Assembly (NCBI GenBank): GCA_904394975.1
Contig: CAJFNQ010000002.1
Location: forward strand, 1 to 64,000
Length of the DNA stretch: 64,000 bases
Origin: Metaruminococcus_A gallistercoris
Lineage (GTDB): Bacteria; Bacillota; Clostridia; Oscillospirales; Ruminococcaceae
Reading direction: 5' to 3'
A program made the translations under genes and the position numbers. This document shows positions 33,927 through 42,791 of the stretch, piece after piece. The notes beneath the pieces were generated by a model. That model saw only the letters and a list, made by a program, of their open reading frames with translations, ran no database searches and was not told the origin of the DNA. Every line of letters begins with the position of its first letter. The stretch's first letter is position 1.

Positions 33927-34787
33927 TTATTCTCCGGCAAGCCGTTCGGCAATATCCCGCAATTCCTCTTTGTTGTAAAAATCAATCTGGATGGTGCCTT
34001 TGTCTCCGTCCACCGTGATTTTTACCTTCCGGTGAAGCGTGTCTCTGAGCGCGATCTCCATCTCATCATAATAACTGTCCCGCCCGAACAGCGGTTCTGC
34101 CGTTTTTTCCCGTTTCTGGGCCGGTTGTTTTTTCGCGCGGGTGCGTTTTTCCATCTCACGCACCGAATAACCGTTTTTTACCGCCGCAGACGCCAGTTCG
34201 GTCATCTCTTTGGGATCATCCAGCGAGAGAAGCGCACGGGCGTGTCCGGCAGAAAGGCTTCCGTCTTCCAGCATCGGGCGGATCTCCTCCGGAAGGCTGA
34301 TGAGACGCAGAGCATTCGCTACTGCCGAACGGGATTTTCCCACCCGTTTGGCCACCTGTTCCTGGGTAAAACCATAAGCATCCATTAATTCCTGATAGCC
34401 AAGCGCTTCTTCAATGGGGTTCAAATCCTCCCTTTGAAGATTTTCAATCAGCGCCAGTTCCATTGCTTCCTGTTCAGAAAGCTCTTTAATCACAGCGGGC
34501 ACTTCGGTTAATCCCGCCATTCGTGCCGCACGCCAGCGCCGTTCTCCGGCGACCAGCTGATAAGTTCCTCCCGCAGCTGGGCGAACCAACAGCGGCTGGA
34601 TCACACCGTGTATGCGGATGGATTCCGCAAGCTGGGTGAGCGCTTCCTCGTCAAACCGTTTACGAGGCTGTTCGCGGTTTGGCTCGATCTCGCTGAGTTT
34701 GAGGGTAACCGCACCCTGTTCCCCTGCCGTATCATTATCGGCAAACAGCGCTTCCAACCCTTTGCCCAATCCTCTTTGCTTTGCCAA
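33927..34787 (-). CDS. parB: Chromosome-partitioning protein ParB (Spo0J)
   Basis: CTP-dependent DNA clamp that binds parS near the origin and loads SMC. The 286-residue protein has the ParA-stimulating N-terminus AKQRGLGKGLEALF, the ParB/Srx CTP domain (GERRWRAARMAG, LIENLQREDLNPIEEA), a helix-turn-helix (TQEQVAKRVGKSRSAVANAL) and a C-terminal dimer domain. A GTG at 34796 overlaps the parA stop, but TTG at 34787 follows GAGGTG by 6 nt and gives the classic MAKxRGLGKG start, so it is preferred. Two parS sites lie within 4 kb upstream. Confidence 0.95.
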   Translation of the reverse strand: MAKQRGLGKGLEALFADNDTAGEQGAVTLKLSEIEPNREQPRKRFDEEALTQLAESIRIHGVIQPLLVRPAAGGTYQLVAGERRWRAARMAGLTEVPAVIKELSEQEAMELALIENLQREDLNPIEEALGYQELMDAYGFTQEQVAKRVGKSRSAVANALRLISLPEEIRPMLEDGSLSAGHARALLSLDDPKEMTELASAAVKNGYSVREMEKRTRAKKQPAQKREKTAEPLFGRDSYYDEMEIALRDTLHRKVKITVDGDKGTIQIDFYNKEELRDIAERLAGE

Positions 34788-34792
34788 CCCGT

Positions 34793-35560
34793 TCACCTCT
34801 TATTCTTTTTTAAGAATTCTTTTGCCAGTTCATCGTACGCTTTTGTCCCCTTGGATCCTTTGTCATAATACATGACCGGCTGCCCGAAGCTGGGCGCTTC
34901 GGAAAGGCGGACATTACGCGGAATAACCGTTTTATAAACCTTCTGCGGGAAGAATTTCTTCACCTCATCCACCACCTGCAGGGTCAGATTCAATCTTCCC
35001 TGATACATGGTGAGCAGAACCCCTTCAATATCCAACATGGCGTTGTACAGCCGTTTGACCTGCCGGACCGTCGCCATCAGCTGAGAAAGCCCCTCCAGCG
35101 CGTAATACTCACACTGAATGGGTACCAGAAGGGTGTCGCTGCCGGTCAGCGCGTTGATGGTGATGAGCCCGAGCGAGGGCGGACAATCCACAAAAACAAA
35201 ATCGTACCGGTCGCGTACGGGCGCCACCGCTTTTTTAAAACGATACGCCCGGTCCTCCATTTCCACCATTTCTACTTCCGCTCCGGCAAGCTCAATGCTG
35301 GCAGGAATGATATCCACCCCTTTGAACTCGGTTTTCTGGATGATCTCTTCCGCTTTTTTTCCGCCGATGAGCATATCGTAAGAGGAGGGTGCACCGCCGC
35401 GCTTACTCACACCAAAACCGCTGGTGGCATTTCCCTGGGGATCAATGTCAATGAGCAGTACTTTTTTCTTGTGCGCGCCGATTGCGGCCGCCAGGTTGAC
35501 GGCACTCGTTGTTTTTCCCACGCCGCCTTTCTGGTTGGCGATCGCTATGACCTTTCCCAT
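34793..35560 (-). CDS. parA: Chromosome-partitioning ATPase ParA (Soj)
   Basis: ATP-dependent DNA-binding switch that works with ParB in origin segregation and modulates DnaA. The 255-residue protein has the deviant Walker A KGGVGKTT, DIDPQGNATSGFG, and Walker B-type FVFVDCPPSLGLIT. GGAGGG lies before the ATG, which is preceded by an extended -10 promoter and a small hairpin. Its end is next to the parB start, so the two are translated as one operon. Confidence 0.96.
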   Translation of the reverse strand: MGKVIAIANQKGGVGKTTSAVNLAAAIGAHKKKVLLIDIDPQGNATSGFGVSKRGGAPSSYDMLIGGKKAEEIIQKTEFKGVDIIPASIELAGAEVEMVEMEDRAYRFKKAVAPVRDRYDFVFVDCPPSLGLITINALTGSDTLLVPIQCEYYALEGLSQLMATVRQVKRLYNAMLDIEGVLLTMYQGRLNLTLQVVDEVKKFFPQKVYKTVIPRNVRLSEAPSFGQPVMYYDKGSKGTKAYDELAKEFLKKNKR

Positions 35561-35588
35561 GCAAGCCCTCCATATTGTTCCATGATTT

Positions 35589-35632
35589 GCTGTTTTGATC
35601 CAAAACAGCGATTCAGCCTTTTTATTATAGCA
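35589..35632 (-). promoter_or_regulatory. parA promoter and leader hairpin
   Basis: Extended -10 TGCTATAAT on the minus strand (35624-35632), with only a weak -35 (TTTTCA). In the transcribed leader a perfect 9-bp inverted repeat GCTGTTTTG/CAAAACAGC with a 3-nt loop occupies 35589-35609. A related hairpin lies in the rpmH leader. Confidence 0.55.
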
Positions 35633-35680
35633 CAGTTACACTAAAATGAAAAGAAAAAACCGGGATTCTGCAAAGGGAAA

Positions 35681-35712
35681 CCCCGGAATGTTTCACGTGA
35701 AACATTCCGGGG
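35681..35712. promoter_or_regulatory. parS site within a 32-bp perfect palindrome
   Basis: The core TGTTTCACGTGAAACA (35689-35704) is a perfect parS. It is extended on both sides (CCCCGGAA and TTCCGGGG) to a 32-bp uninterrupted palindrome located between the noc stop and the parA promoter. As RNA it would form a strong hairpin and may also end noc transcription. Confidence 0.92.
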
Positions 35713-35743
35713 CAAGTGAGAGGGATATAGAAGCTTTCCATGT

Positions 35744-36556
35744 TCAGGGTCTGGTTTTGGGGATTCGCACAATGTATTCAATAAAGTTATCTTCTTCCTT
35801 TTTTTCGCTTTCCGCGTGGATACCCGCACTTTTCATGGCGGCGAGCGCTTTATTGATGGTATTTAAGAAAATACGCACATCTTTTACAATTGGCACATGA
35901 ACCGTCTGACAAACTTTCTGCCGCTGCATGGAATCGATCAAACGCTCGGTCTGGCTCACATTGTAACCGCGGCGTATAATCTCTTCAATGGCCTCTTCCC
36001 GCTTGTCGTCCTCCTTGATCCGCAAAAGTGCCCGGGCGTGCCGTTCGGTCAAGCCGCCATTTAAGATCATTTCCTGCTGATCTTTCGGAATGCGGGAAAG
36101 ACGAATTTTATTTGCGATTGTCGATTGCGCCATGGACAGCCGCCGTGCCGCCTCTTCCTGGGTGACATTCCATTCAATCAGAGCATTTGCCAATGCACTG
36201 GCCTGTTCAAAAAAGTTCAAATCTTCACGCTGGATATTTTCTAACAGTGCCAGTACTGCGGAATCCCGTTCACCCACCTCGATTAAGATGGCTGGCACAT
36301 GAGTCAATCCCGCAATTTGTGCGGCACGAAGCCGGCGCTCACCTGCGATCAATTCATACGCGCGGCTGCTGCCCTTCTTTCCACGCCGAACTGTCAGAGG
36401 CTGCAAAATTCCGTTCTGCCGTATGCTTTCCGCAAGTGATTCCAAAGTCTCGCGGTCAAAGCTTGTACGAGGCTGTGCCGGATTTGGACTAATTTCAGAG
36501 ATAGGCAGCAATAAAACGCGGTTGATGGTTTTTTCTTTTTGAAAAATATTGGACAT
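35744..36556 (-). CDS. noc: Nucleoid occlusion protein Noc (ParB paralogue)
   Basis: A membrane-associating, CTP-binding DNA protein that keeps the division septum off the nucleoid. The 270-residue product has an N-terminal amphipathic-like segment (MSNIFQKEK), the ParB CTP domain (GERRLRAAQIAG, LLENIQREDLNFFEQA), a helix-turn-helix (TQEEAARRLSMAQSTIANKI) and a C-terminal domain. Position between rsmG and parA and the N-terminus identify it as Noc rather than a second Spo0J. GGGAGG precedes the ATG. No clear full Noc-binding site (ATTTCCCGGGAAAT) was seen in the window. Confidence 0.92.
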   Translation of the reverse strand: MSNIFQKEKTINRVLLLPISEISPNPAQPRTSFDRETLESLAESIRQNGILQPLTVRRGKKGSSRAYELIAGERRLRAAQIAGLTHVPAILIEVGERDSAVLALLENIQREDLNFFEQASALANALIEWNVTQEEAARRLSMAQSTIANKIRLSRIPKDQQEMILNGGLTERHARALLRIKEDDKREEAIEEIIRRGYNVSQTERLIDSMQRQKVCQTVHVPIVKDVRIFLNTINKALAAMKSAGIHAESEKKEEDNFIEYIVRIPKTRP

Positions 36557-36649
36557 AGCTGCCTCCCTGTCTATTCGGTTGAACCTTCTATATGCAGAAT
36601 ACCACAGAAAAGCCGTAAAATCCAGAATTTTCCATCGGGCAAAAGCTGA

Positions 36650-36678
36650 AAAAACCGGGCTGATTCGACAGCCCGGTT
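36650..36678 (-). terminator. Terminator of the mnmE-mnmG-rsmG operon
   Basis: AACCGGGCTG/CAGCCCGGTT with a 6-nt loop, followed by TTTT on the minus strand, directly past the rsmG stop. Confidence 0.85.
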
Positions 36679-36680
36679 GC

Positions 36681-37397
36681 TTACTTCAAGGGGGATTTCG
36701 CTATTTTCGCGGATGGACGCGGATATTTTGTCGGTGTTTGCGATATTTTCCGGACAAGCAACAGACTGCGCCCGCTTCCGTCCGGCAGATGGTACTCTTT
36801 TAACTCTTCCACCTGCCCGCCCAGCAGTTGAATGGCCTTTTTTGCTTCCTCCAATTCCTGCTGAAGATCCGGCCCTTTCATCGCCGCAAACACACCGCCC
36901 GGCCAAACAAACGGAAGGCAATATTCCGCCAGTTCTCGAAGATGAGCGACTGCCCGTGCGGTTACTACCTCACAGCTCTCACGGTATTCCGGCTTTTTCC
37001 CAAGTTCTTCCGCACGGCTGTGGATACACTCTGCCCGCACACCCAGCTCGGCAGTAAGTTGCTTCAAAAAGGTAATGCGTTTATTCAAACTGTCAACCAA
37101 AAGCAGCTTTACATCCGGGCGAACAATCCCAACTGGAACCGAAGGAAATCCGGCACCGGTTCCAATATCCGCCAGTTGAGCATTTTCGGGAATTTCTACC
37201 ATGCGAGTAAGAAGAAGGCTGTCAATAAAATGCCGCACTATAACTCCGCCCGGATCGGTAATCGCGGTCAGATTCATTCGGGTGTTCCAATCCAGCAGCA
37301 ATTCATAATAATGAGAAAACCGCTCAGCCTGCTCCTGTTCCAGCGGTAAACCGGCTTTTTCCGCCTTCTCGATCAACATATTCGCAAACTCATTCAT
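36681..37397 (-). CDS. rsmG: 16S rRNA (guanine527-N7)-methyltransferase RsmG
   Basis: Methylates G527 of 16S rRNA (streptomycin-site loop). The 238-residue GidB-family protein has AEKAGLPLEQEQAERFSHYY at the N-terminus, the DPGGVIVRHFIDSL segment and the SAM motif ADIGTGAGFPSVPVGI. GAGGAA precedes the ATG. It overlaps the end of mnmG by 8 bp, so the two are coupled, as in most Firmicutes. Confidence 0.95.
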   Translation of the reverse strand: MNEFANMLIEKAEKAGLPLEQEQAERFSHYYELLLDWNTRMNLTAITDPGGVIVRHFIDSLLLTRMVEIPENAQLADIGTGAGFPSVPVGIVRPDVKLLLVDSLNKRITFLKQLTAELGVRAECIHSRAEELGKKPEYRESCEVVTARAVAHLRELAEYCLPFVWPGGVFAAMKGPDLQQELEEAKKAIQLLGGQVEELKEYHLPDGSGRSLLLVRKISQTPTKYPRPSAKIAKSPLK

Positions 37398-39279
37398 GAT
37401 GATTCCTCTTTTCCGTCTCCAGCCAGATGGTGAGAACCGTCAAATCCGCCGGCGAAACACCGGAAATACGCGAAGCCTGACCAATATTCGCCGGATGAAT
37501 CTTGTTGAGCTTTTCAATTGCCTCCAAACGAAGCCCCTGTATCACTTTATAATCAAATTCCAATCCCGGAAGAAGCTTCTTTTCCAGCTTGCGCATCTGT
37601 TCTACCTGCCGCAGCTGCCGTTTGATGTACCCATCATACTTGAGCCGTATCTCTACCTGTTCCACCACTTCACGGGGCAGTTCAGGGCGGTCCGGATCGA
37701 ACGGTTTTAAATCGCTGTAACCTACCTGAGGACGGCGGAGCAGGTCGGCAAGCCTTGTTCCGTTCTCCAGCTCAGATGTTTCACGTGAAACAAGCATCCG
37801 GTTGAGTTCATCCGAAGGAGAAACTGAAACCGTTTCCAGCCGTCTTAATTCCTGTTCGGTCTGTTCCAGCTTACGGTTTAAACGCTCCATCCGTTCCTGA
37901 CCGACCAATCCCAGCCGGAAACCAATCGGAGTAAGCCGTTCATCTGCATTATCCTGCCGCAGCAGCAACCGGTATTCACTCCGCGAAGTCATCATCCGGT
38001 AGGGGTCCATACATCCCTTTGTGACCAGATCATCAATAAGAGTGCCAATATAAGAACTCGAACGTTCCAGAATCAACGGTTCACGCCCCAAAACACGGTG
38101 CGCGGCATTGATACCGGCAACAAGCCCCTGCCCTGCCGCTTCCTCATAGCCGGAAGTTCCGTTAAACTGCCCCGCCCCAAACAGACCCGGAATGGTTTTA
38201 AATTCCAGCGTAGGCAGCAGTTGAGTCGGATCGCAGCAATCGTACTCGATCGCATAGGCATTGCGCATGATCTCCACATGCTCCAGCCCTTTGATCGTCC
38301 GAAGAAACGCGAGCTGAACATCTTCCGGAAGAGAAGACGACATCCCCTGCAGGTACATCTCGTCCGTATCCAGACCCATTGGTTCAATAAACAGCTGATG
38401 CCGGGGTTTATCGGAAAATCGTACGATCTTATCCTCAATACTCGGGCAGTACCGCGGCCCAATCCCCTCAATCTTTCCACTGTACAAAGGAGAACGGTGA
38501 AGATTATCCAAAATCACCTGATGGGTTTTTTCGTTGGTATAAGCAATATAACAGGAAACCTGATTTTTCAGCTCACCTCTTGTATCAGCCGAAAACGGGA
38601 CAATACAGTCGTCCCCTTTCTGTTCCTCCAGTTTGGAAAAATCAATGCTTCTGCGGTGAACACGTGCGGGCGTTCCTGTTTTGAACCGGCGGAGAGATAC
38701 CCCAATCCGCTTCAGATTTTCGGTCAGACCGGTCGAGGCAAGAGACCCGTCCGGCCCTGCCTGATAAGAAGCTTCTCCCACGAAAATTTTCCCGTTCAAA
38801 TAAGTACCGCTGGCAAGAATGACGCACTTTACCCCGTAAACCGCACCCAAAGCGGTCTCCAGTTCATTTATGGCACCGGTTTCGTCCAGTCGTATGTCTA
38901 CCACTTCTGCCTGCTTGATGTCCAGTCTGTCTTGTTGTTCCAACACCTGCTTCATCCGGTTGTGATAAGCCACCCGGTCCGCCTGAACTCGCAGGCTGTG
39001 TACAGCCGGTCCTTTTCCCAGATTGAGCATCCGGCTTTGCAAAAAAGTCTGGTCAGCAACACGACCCATTTCGCCGCCCAATGCGTCGATTTCTTTTACA
39101 ATATGCCCTTTTGCCGTTCCGCCAATGGAAGGATTGCAGGGCATGTTGGCAATGGCGTCCAAAGAAATGGTAAACAGTACAGTTTTCGCACCGAGCCGGG
39201 CAGAAGCAAGCGCCGCTTCACAGCCGGCATGGCCTGCCCCAACCACGGCAACGTCATATTCACCCATACGGTAACTCAT
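37390..39279 (-). CDS. mnmG: tRNA U34 carboxymethylaminomethyl modification enzyme MnmG
   Basis: The FAD subunit (GidA) that with MnmE makes cmnm5U at the tRNA wobble position. The 629-residue protein has the FAD dinucleotide motif VVGAGHAGCEAALA, then GGTAKGHIVKEIDALGGEMG, the Cys-containing TGTPARVHRRSIDFS, and the C-terminal helical domain that contacts MnmE. The ATG at 39279 has AAAGGAGA upstream; a second ATG at 39267 is also possible. A perfect parS site lies within the gene. It follows mnmE by 42 bp. Confidence 0.96.
   Translation of the reverse strand: MSYRMGEYDVAVVGAGHAGCEAALASARLGAKTVLFTISLDAIANMPCNPSIGGTAKGHIVKEIDALGGEMGRVADQTFLQSRMLNLGKGPAVHSLRVQADRVAYHNRMKQVLEQQDRLDIKQAEVVDIRLDETGAINELETALGAVYGVKCVILASGTYLNGKIFVGEASYQAGPDGSLASTGLTENLKRIGVSLRRFKTGTPARVHRRSIDFSKLEEQKGDDCIVPFSADTRGELKNQVSCYIAYTNEKTHQVILDNLHRSPLYSGKIEGIGPRYCPSIEDKIVRFSDKPRHQLFIEPMGLDTDEMYLQGMSSSLPEDVQLAFLRTIKGLEHVEIMRNAYAIEYDCCDPTQLLPTLEFKTIPGLFGAGQFNGTSGYEEAAGQGLVAGINAAHRVLGREPLILERSSSYIGTLIDDLVTKGCMDPYRMMTSRSEYRLLLRQDNADERLTPIGFRLGLVGQERMERLNRKLEQTEQELRRLETVSVSPSDELNRMLVSRETSELENGTRLADLLRRPQVGYSDLKPFDPDRPELPREVVEQVEIRLKYDGYIKRQLRQVEQMRKLEKKLLPGLEFDYKVIQGLRLEAIEKLNKIHPANIGQASRISGVSPADLTVLTIWLETEKRNHHE
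37777..37792. promoter_or_regulatory. parS site inside mnmG
   Basis: A perfect TGTTTCACGTGAAACA within mnmG codons for LVSRETS. It is the second ParB-binding site of the window, 2.1 kb from the first. Confidence 0.93.
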
Positions 39280-39321
39280 GACAATCTCCTTTTCAACACA
39301 ATCACGCAAACCGGTTGAAAA

Positions 39322-40686
39322 CTATTTTCCAACACAGAATTTTGAAAATACCTCATCTACAACAACATCCGAAACCGATTCCCCGGTCAGTTCCAGCAAA
39401 GACTGAACCGCATCCTCAATGGAAATATTGACCGCATCCAGCGTCATACCAAAAGAAAGAGCATCCAGCGCTGATTCCACCTGAGTGAGTGCCGCACATG
39501 CACAAGCACGCTGGCGTTCGTTCGCAAGAATCGGCTGAGTGGTATCAAAATCGGTCAGATGCATTAAACGTGCAACCGCATCATTGAGGGTTTGAATTGA
39601 AACCTGCTCTTTTGCGGAAATTACAACAGAATGTTGAAAATCACGTTTAATATACTCTTCGTCGATTTTAACACCCAGATCCGCCTTGTTAAGAACCACC
39701 ACAGAAGGCTTCATCCGCACAATGCGCATCAGTTCCAAATCCTGCTCGTCCAGCGGCTGGGAAGCATCCAGCACCAAAAGCACCAGATCCGCCTGCTCAA
39801 TCCGCTTTTTCGCCCGTTCGATACCGGCGAGTTCCACCGCGTTGGTGGTTCTGTGAATACCGGCTGTGTCAGCAAGACGCAGAACAACATCGCCCAGATT
39901 GACCGTTTCCTCCACCACGTCACGTGTTGTGCCGGCCATATCGGTCACAATGCTCTTTTCACAGCCTGCCAGCAGATTCATCAAGGTGGATTTTCCAACA
40001 TTCGGCCGGCCGACAATAGCGGTGTTCACCCCCATGTGAATCACCTTTCCAATGTCAAAGGTTTTGATGAGTTTCCGGATATCCTGATGGATCTTCATCA
40101 AACCATCTTTTAACTGGGATAATTTTACCGAATCGACATCCTCTTCTGGAAAGTCGATCCAAGCAGTGATGTGAGCAGTCTGCGCAACCAGATCCTCACG
40201 AATACCTTTGATCTTCTGGTAAAGCGCGCCGTCAAGCGCTGTTACCGCGCAGCGGGCGGCCTGCTCGCTCTGCGAATTGATCAAATCCAGAACCGATTCC
40301 GCTTGGGTCAAAGACATTTTCCCATTTAAAAACGCACGCTTTGTAAATTCACCCGGCTCTGCCAAACGCGCGCCGGCATCCAGCAAGGAACGAAGCAAAC
40401 GACGGGTCACAATCATCCCGCCATGGCAGGAAAGTTCTACTACATCTTCTCCTGTGTAACTTTTCGGCCCATGGTAAACCAGCGCCACAGCCGAATCGAT
40501 CTCCCCTTCCTTGTCATACACCTTACCGTAAGCTGCGGTATAACCTTTCATGGAAGAAAGTTTTTTTCCTGATACTCCTTCAAAAACACGTTCAGAAACC
40601 GTTATAGCATCCGGCCCGGATACACGAATAACTGAAATGCCTCCAACGGCATTTGGGGTTGAAATGGCGGCGATCGTTTCACTCAT
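39322..40686 (-). CDS. mnmE: tRNA modification GTPase MnmE
   Basis: GTPase partner of MnmG in wobble-uridine modification. The 454-residue protein has an N-terminal tetrahydrofolate-binding domain (IAAISTPNAVGGISVIRVSG), helical domain, a G domain with GRPNVGKSTLMN (G1), DMAGTTRD (G2), DTAG (G3) and NKAD (G4), and the C-terminal CVGK that resembles the conserved C(I/L/M)GK end. The ATG at 40686 has AAAAAAGGAG upstream. The upstream jag operon ends in a terminator, so expression relies on readthrough or an unseen promoter. Confidence 0.96.
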   Translation of the reverse strand: MSETIAAISTPNAVGGISVIRVSGPDAITVSERVFEGVSGKKLSSMKGYTAAYGKVYDKEGEIDSAVALVYHGPKSYTGEDVVELSCHGGMIVTRRLLRSLLDAGARLAEPGEFTKRAFLNGKMSLTQAESVLDLINSQSEQAARCAVTALDGALYQKIKGIREDLVAQTAHITAWIDFPEEDVDSVKLSQLKDGLMKIHQDIRKLIKTFDIGKVIHMGVNTAIVGRPNVGKSTLMNLLAGCEKSIVTDMAGTTRDVVEETVNLGDVVLRLADTAGIHRTTNAVELAGIERAKKRIEQADLVLLVLDASQPLDEQDLELMRIVRMKPSVVVLNKADLGVKIDEEYIKRDFQHSVVISAKEQVSIQTLNDAVARLMHLTDFDTTQPILANERQRACACAALTQVESALDALSFGMTLDAVNISIEDAVQSLLELTGESVSDVVVDEVFSKFCVGK

Positions 40687-40727
40687 AATGGTACTCCTTT
40701 TTTCAGCTTGCCATCGCAGCAAAAATC

Positions 40728-40767
40728 AAAAAACCGTCAGTTACACAGCGTGTAAATGACGGTTTTT
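40728..40767 (-). terminator. Terminator between jag and mnmE
   Basis: AAAACCGTCA-TTACAC stem with GTGTAA-TGACGGTTTT, followed on the minus strand by TTTTTTGATTTTT. It ends the rpmH-to-jag unit. Confidence 0.85.
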
Positions 40768-40778
40768 CCAACCAGGGC

Positions 40779-41603
40779 TTACAGCTCGATCTTTTCGTAA
40801 AGCTTTGCCTGTTTTTCTCGTTCGGATCTCTCCGCCCTGATATACTCCGCTTCGTAAGAAGTCTGTCCGACCGAAGAGAGAATGCTCTTAGTCGGGATCT
40901 CATCCCGTCCGCGATTTTCACGGCGGCGGTCACGACCACCGCGGGAACGGCGGCTTTCAGAACGCTTAGACGGGTTTGTGGAAGAGATGACAACACGGCG
41001 GTTGGGCTCTTCCCCAATCGACTTAGAAGTGACATCCGGCATTTTGGAAACGACCGAATGGATGATTCTGCGCTCGTACGGATTCATCGGTTCCAGCGTA
41101 GAGCTGCGGCCGGTCCGTGCAACGGTTTTGGAAAGCTTTTCAGCAAGATGCATCAAAGTCTTTTCCCGTTTCGCGCGGTAATCGCCGCTGTCGATGGTAA
41201 TGCGGAAATAATCCCCGCCCAAACGGTTCGCAACCAGAGAAGTAAGGTACTGGATGGCATCCAGCGTCTCTCCTCTGCGGCCGATGATCACGCCAAGTCC
41301 TTCGCCCTCAATGTTAAGAATGGTATGTTCTTCATCGCCGGATTCTTCAATCGTGAAACCGGAAAGACCCATTGCGGTGAGAATGGACGTAATATATTCT
41401 TTTGCCAGTTCCGTTTTGGTTTTTTCAACCTTCTCGTACTGAACTTTTACCTTTGCTTCATTTTTCAGTTTGCCGAACAACGAATATTTCGGCTCTTCCA
41501 ATACCTCGACAGTAACGTCGGCAGCGGAAACACCAATCTGCTGCGCCGCGAGCTCAGTCGCTTCGGCAACGGTTTTTCCGGTTGCGGTTGCGGTATAAAT
41601 CAT
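40779..41603 (-). CDS. jag: RNA-binding protein Jag/KhpB
   Basis: A KH-R3H RNA chaperone acting in cell-envelope and division control (partner of KhpA). The 274-residue protein has the Jag-N domain (IYTATATGKTVAEATELAAQ, 1-50), a KH domain around GEGLGVIIGRRGETLDAIQY (about 125-145) and an R3H domain (about 170-205) with the R...H signature in NPYERRIIH. A basic Arg-rich tail (SRRSRGGRDRRRENRGR) follows, unusual in length. AAAGGAGG precedes the ATG. It stands directly downstream of yidC. Confidence 0.94.
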   Translation of the reverse strand: MIYTATATGKTVAEATELAAQQIGVSAADVTVEVLEEPKYSLFGKLKNEAKVKVQYEKVEKTKTELAKEYITSILTAMGLSGFTIEESGDEEHTILNIEGEGLGVIIGRRGETLDAIQYLTSLVANRLGGDYFRITIDSGDYRAKREKTLMHLAEKLSKTVARTGRSSTLEPMNPYERRIIHSVVSKMPDVTSKSIGEEPNRRVVISSTNPSKRSESRRSRGGRDRRRENRGRDEIPTKSILSSVGQTSYEAEYIRAERSEREKQAKLYEKIEL

Positions 41604-41633
41604 GGAGCTGACCTCCTTTTTGAAATGATTTGT

Positions 41634-42749
41634 TTAACGAAGATCTTCGTCAGTTACTTCTTTGTATTCTTCCCCGTATTTTTCTGCGTCGCGTCTTCTT
41701 GCCTCAGCCAGTCTGCGGCGGTTGATTTCTTTCTGGGAAAGCATTTCACCTTTGTACATCTTCAGCTCGTTTTCATCCGGCTCTTCAGAAGACTTGGTTC
41801 CTTCCTGCGCCGCACGCGCTTCCTGTGCCTGTTTCATTGCTTTCTGCATACGGGACGGTTTTTTGTTTTTGCCTTTTTTCTTTCGTTTATCCCGTTCAAT
41901 GATCGCTTCCATCTTTTCCGGTGTATAAATCTTAAACAGAACATACGACTGAATGCCCATGAGGATGTTGGACATAATCCAGTACAGCACAACGCCGACC
42001 GGAACCTGGAACGCGAAGAACAGAGAGAACAACGGCATGATAAGCAGCATACCTTTTGTCATACCGTTCATCTGCGCACCGCCGAGATGTGCGGAATAAT
42101 TGAACTTCATGCCGATAAATCCGGCAAGAATTGAGGTAACACCCGAAAGAATCGGGATGATAATCAGCCAGTTTAAACTAAAGGTCGCGACCGCACCCAA
42201 ATCCAGTCCAAAAAAGGACATGTCAAAATTCTGCACTTTCGTGACAAAATCGGTGCCGAGTTCAGCGAACTTAGTCGGGTCCGCTTTTACCGCGTTGATG
42301 ACACTGATCTGTGCGGTAGAAGCAACATAACCGTCACCAAGCACCTGCTGAGCAATCTCCTGCGCGCGGGTAATAAGTTCCTGCGGCAGCCGGAGCATAT
42401 GAAGAAGCGGATTATAAATAACGTTAATAAGACCGAAGAGAATCGGCAACTGGATGAGAAGCGGAAAACAGCCGCTCATCGGGTTATAGCCTTCTTCTTC
42501 GTAAAGCTTCATCTGCTCTTCCTGCAGCTTCTGCTTGTTGTTTTTATATTTTTTCTGCAGCGCGGCAATCTTTGGCTGGAACATCGCCATACGCGCAGAA
42601 GACTTGTTCTGCTTAATGCCAAGCGGCACCAGAATCAAACGAACAAAAATGGTAAACAGCAGGATCGCAATGCCGTAGTTGTGGACGATCTGGTAAAACA
42701 GCCACATGATCCAGCCGAGAGGATAACCAAAAATCAAACTAAAATCCAT
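41634..42749 (-). CDS. yidC: Membrane protein insertase YidC/OxaA (SpoIIIJ type)
   Basis: Inserts and folds inner-membrane proteins. The 371-residue protein has a first helix without a lipobox, the hydrophilic-groove Arg region (FVRLILVPLGIKQNKSSARM), two-helix cytoplasmic loop (QPKIAALQKKYKNNKQKLQE), the PMSGCFPLLIQLPILFGL helix, and a long C-terminal charged tail. Compared with the usual ~260-residue Firmicutes homologue it has about 70 extra residues between helices 2 and 3 (outside the membrane) and an extended tail. GGGAGG precedes the ATG. Confidence 0.94.
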   Translation of the reverse strand: MDFSLIFGYPLGWIMWLFYQIVHNYGIAILLFTIFVRLILVPLGIKQNKSSARMAMFQPKIAALQKKYKNNKQKLQEEQMKLYEEEGYNPMSGCFPLLIQLPILFGLINVIYNPLLHMLRLPQELITRAQEIAQQVLGDGYVASTAQISVINAVKADPTKFAELGTDFVTKVQNFDMSFFGLDLGAVATFSLNWLIIIPILSGVTSILAGFIGMKFNYSAHLGGAQMNGMTKGMLLIMPLFSLFFAFQVPVGVVLYWIMSNILMGIQSYVLFKIYTPEKMEAIIERDKRKKKGKNKKPSRMQKAMKQAQEARAAQEGTKSSEEPDENELKMYKGEMLSQKEINRRRLAEARRRDAEKYGEEYKEVTDEDLR

Positions 42750-42791
42750 GAAAGACCTCCCGAGAATTGTTTGCGGAAAAATTAAGTTTCC

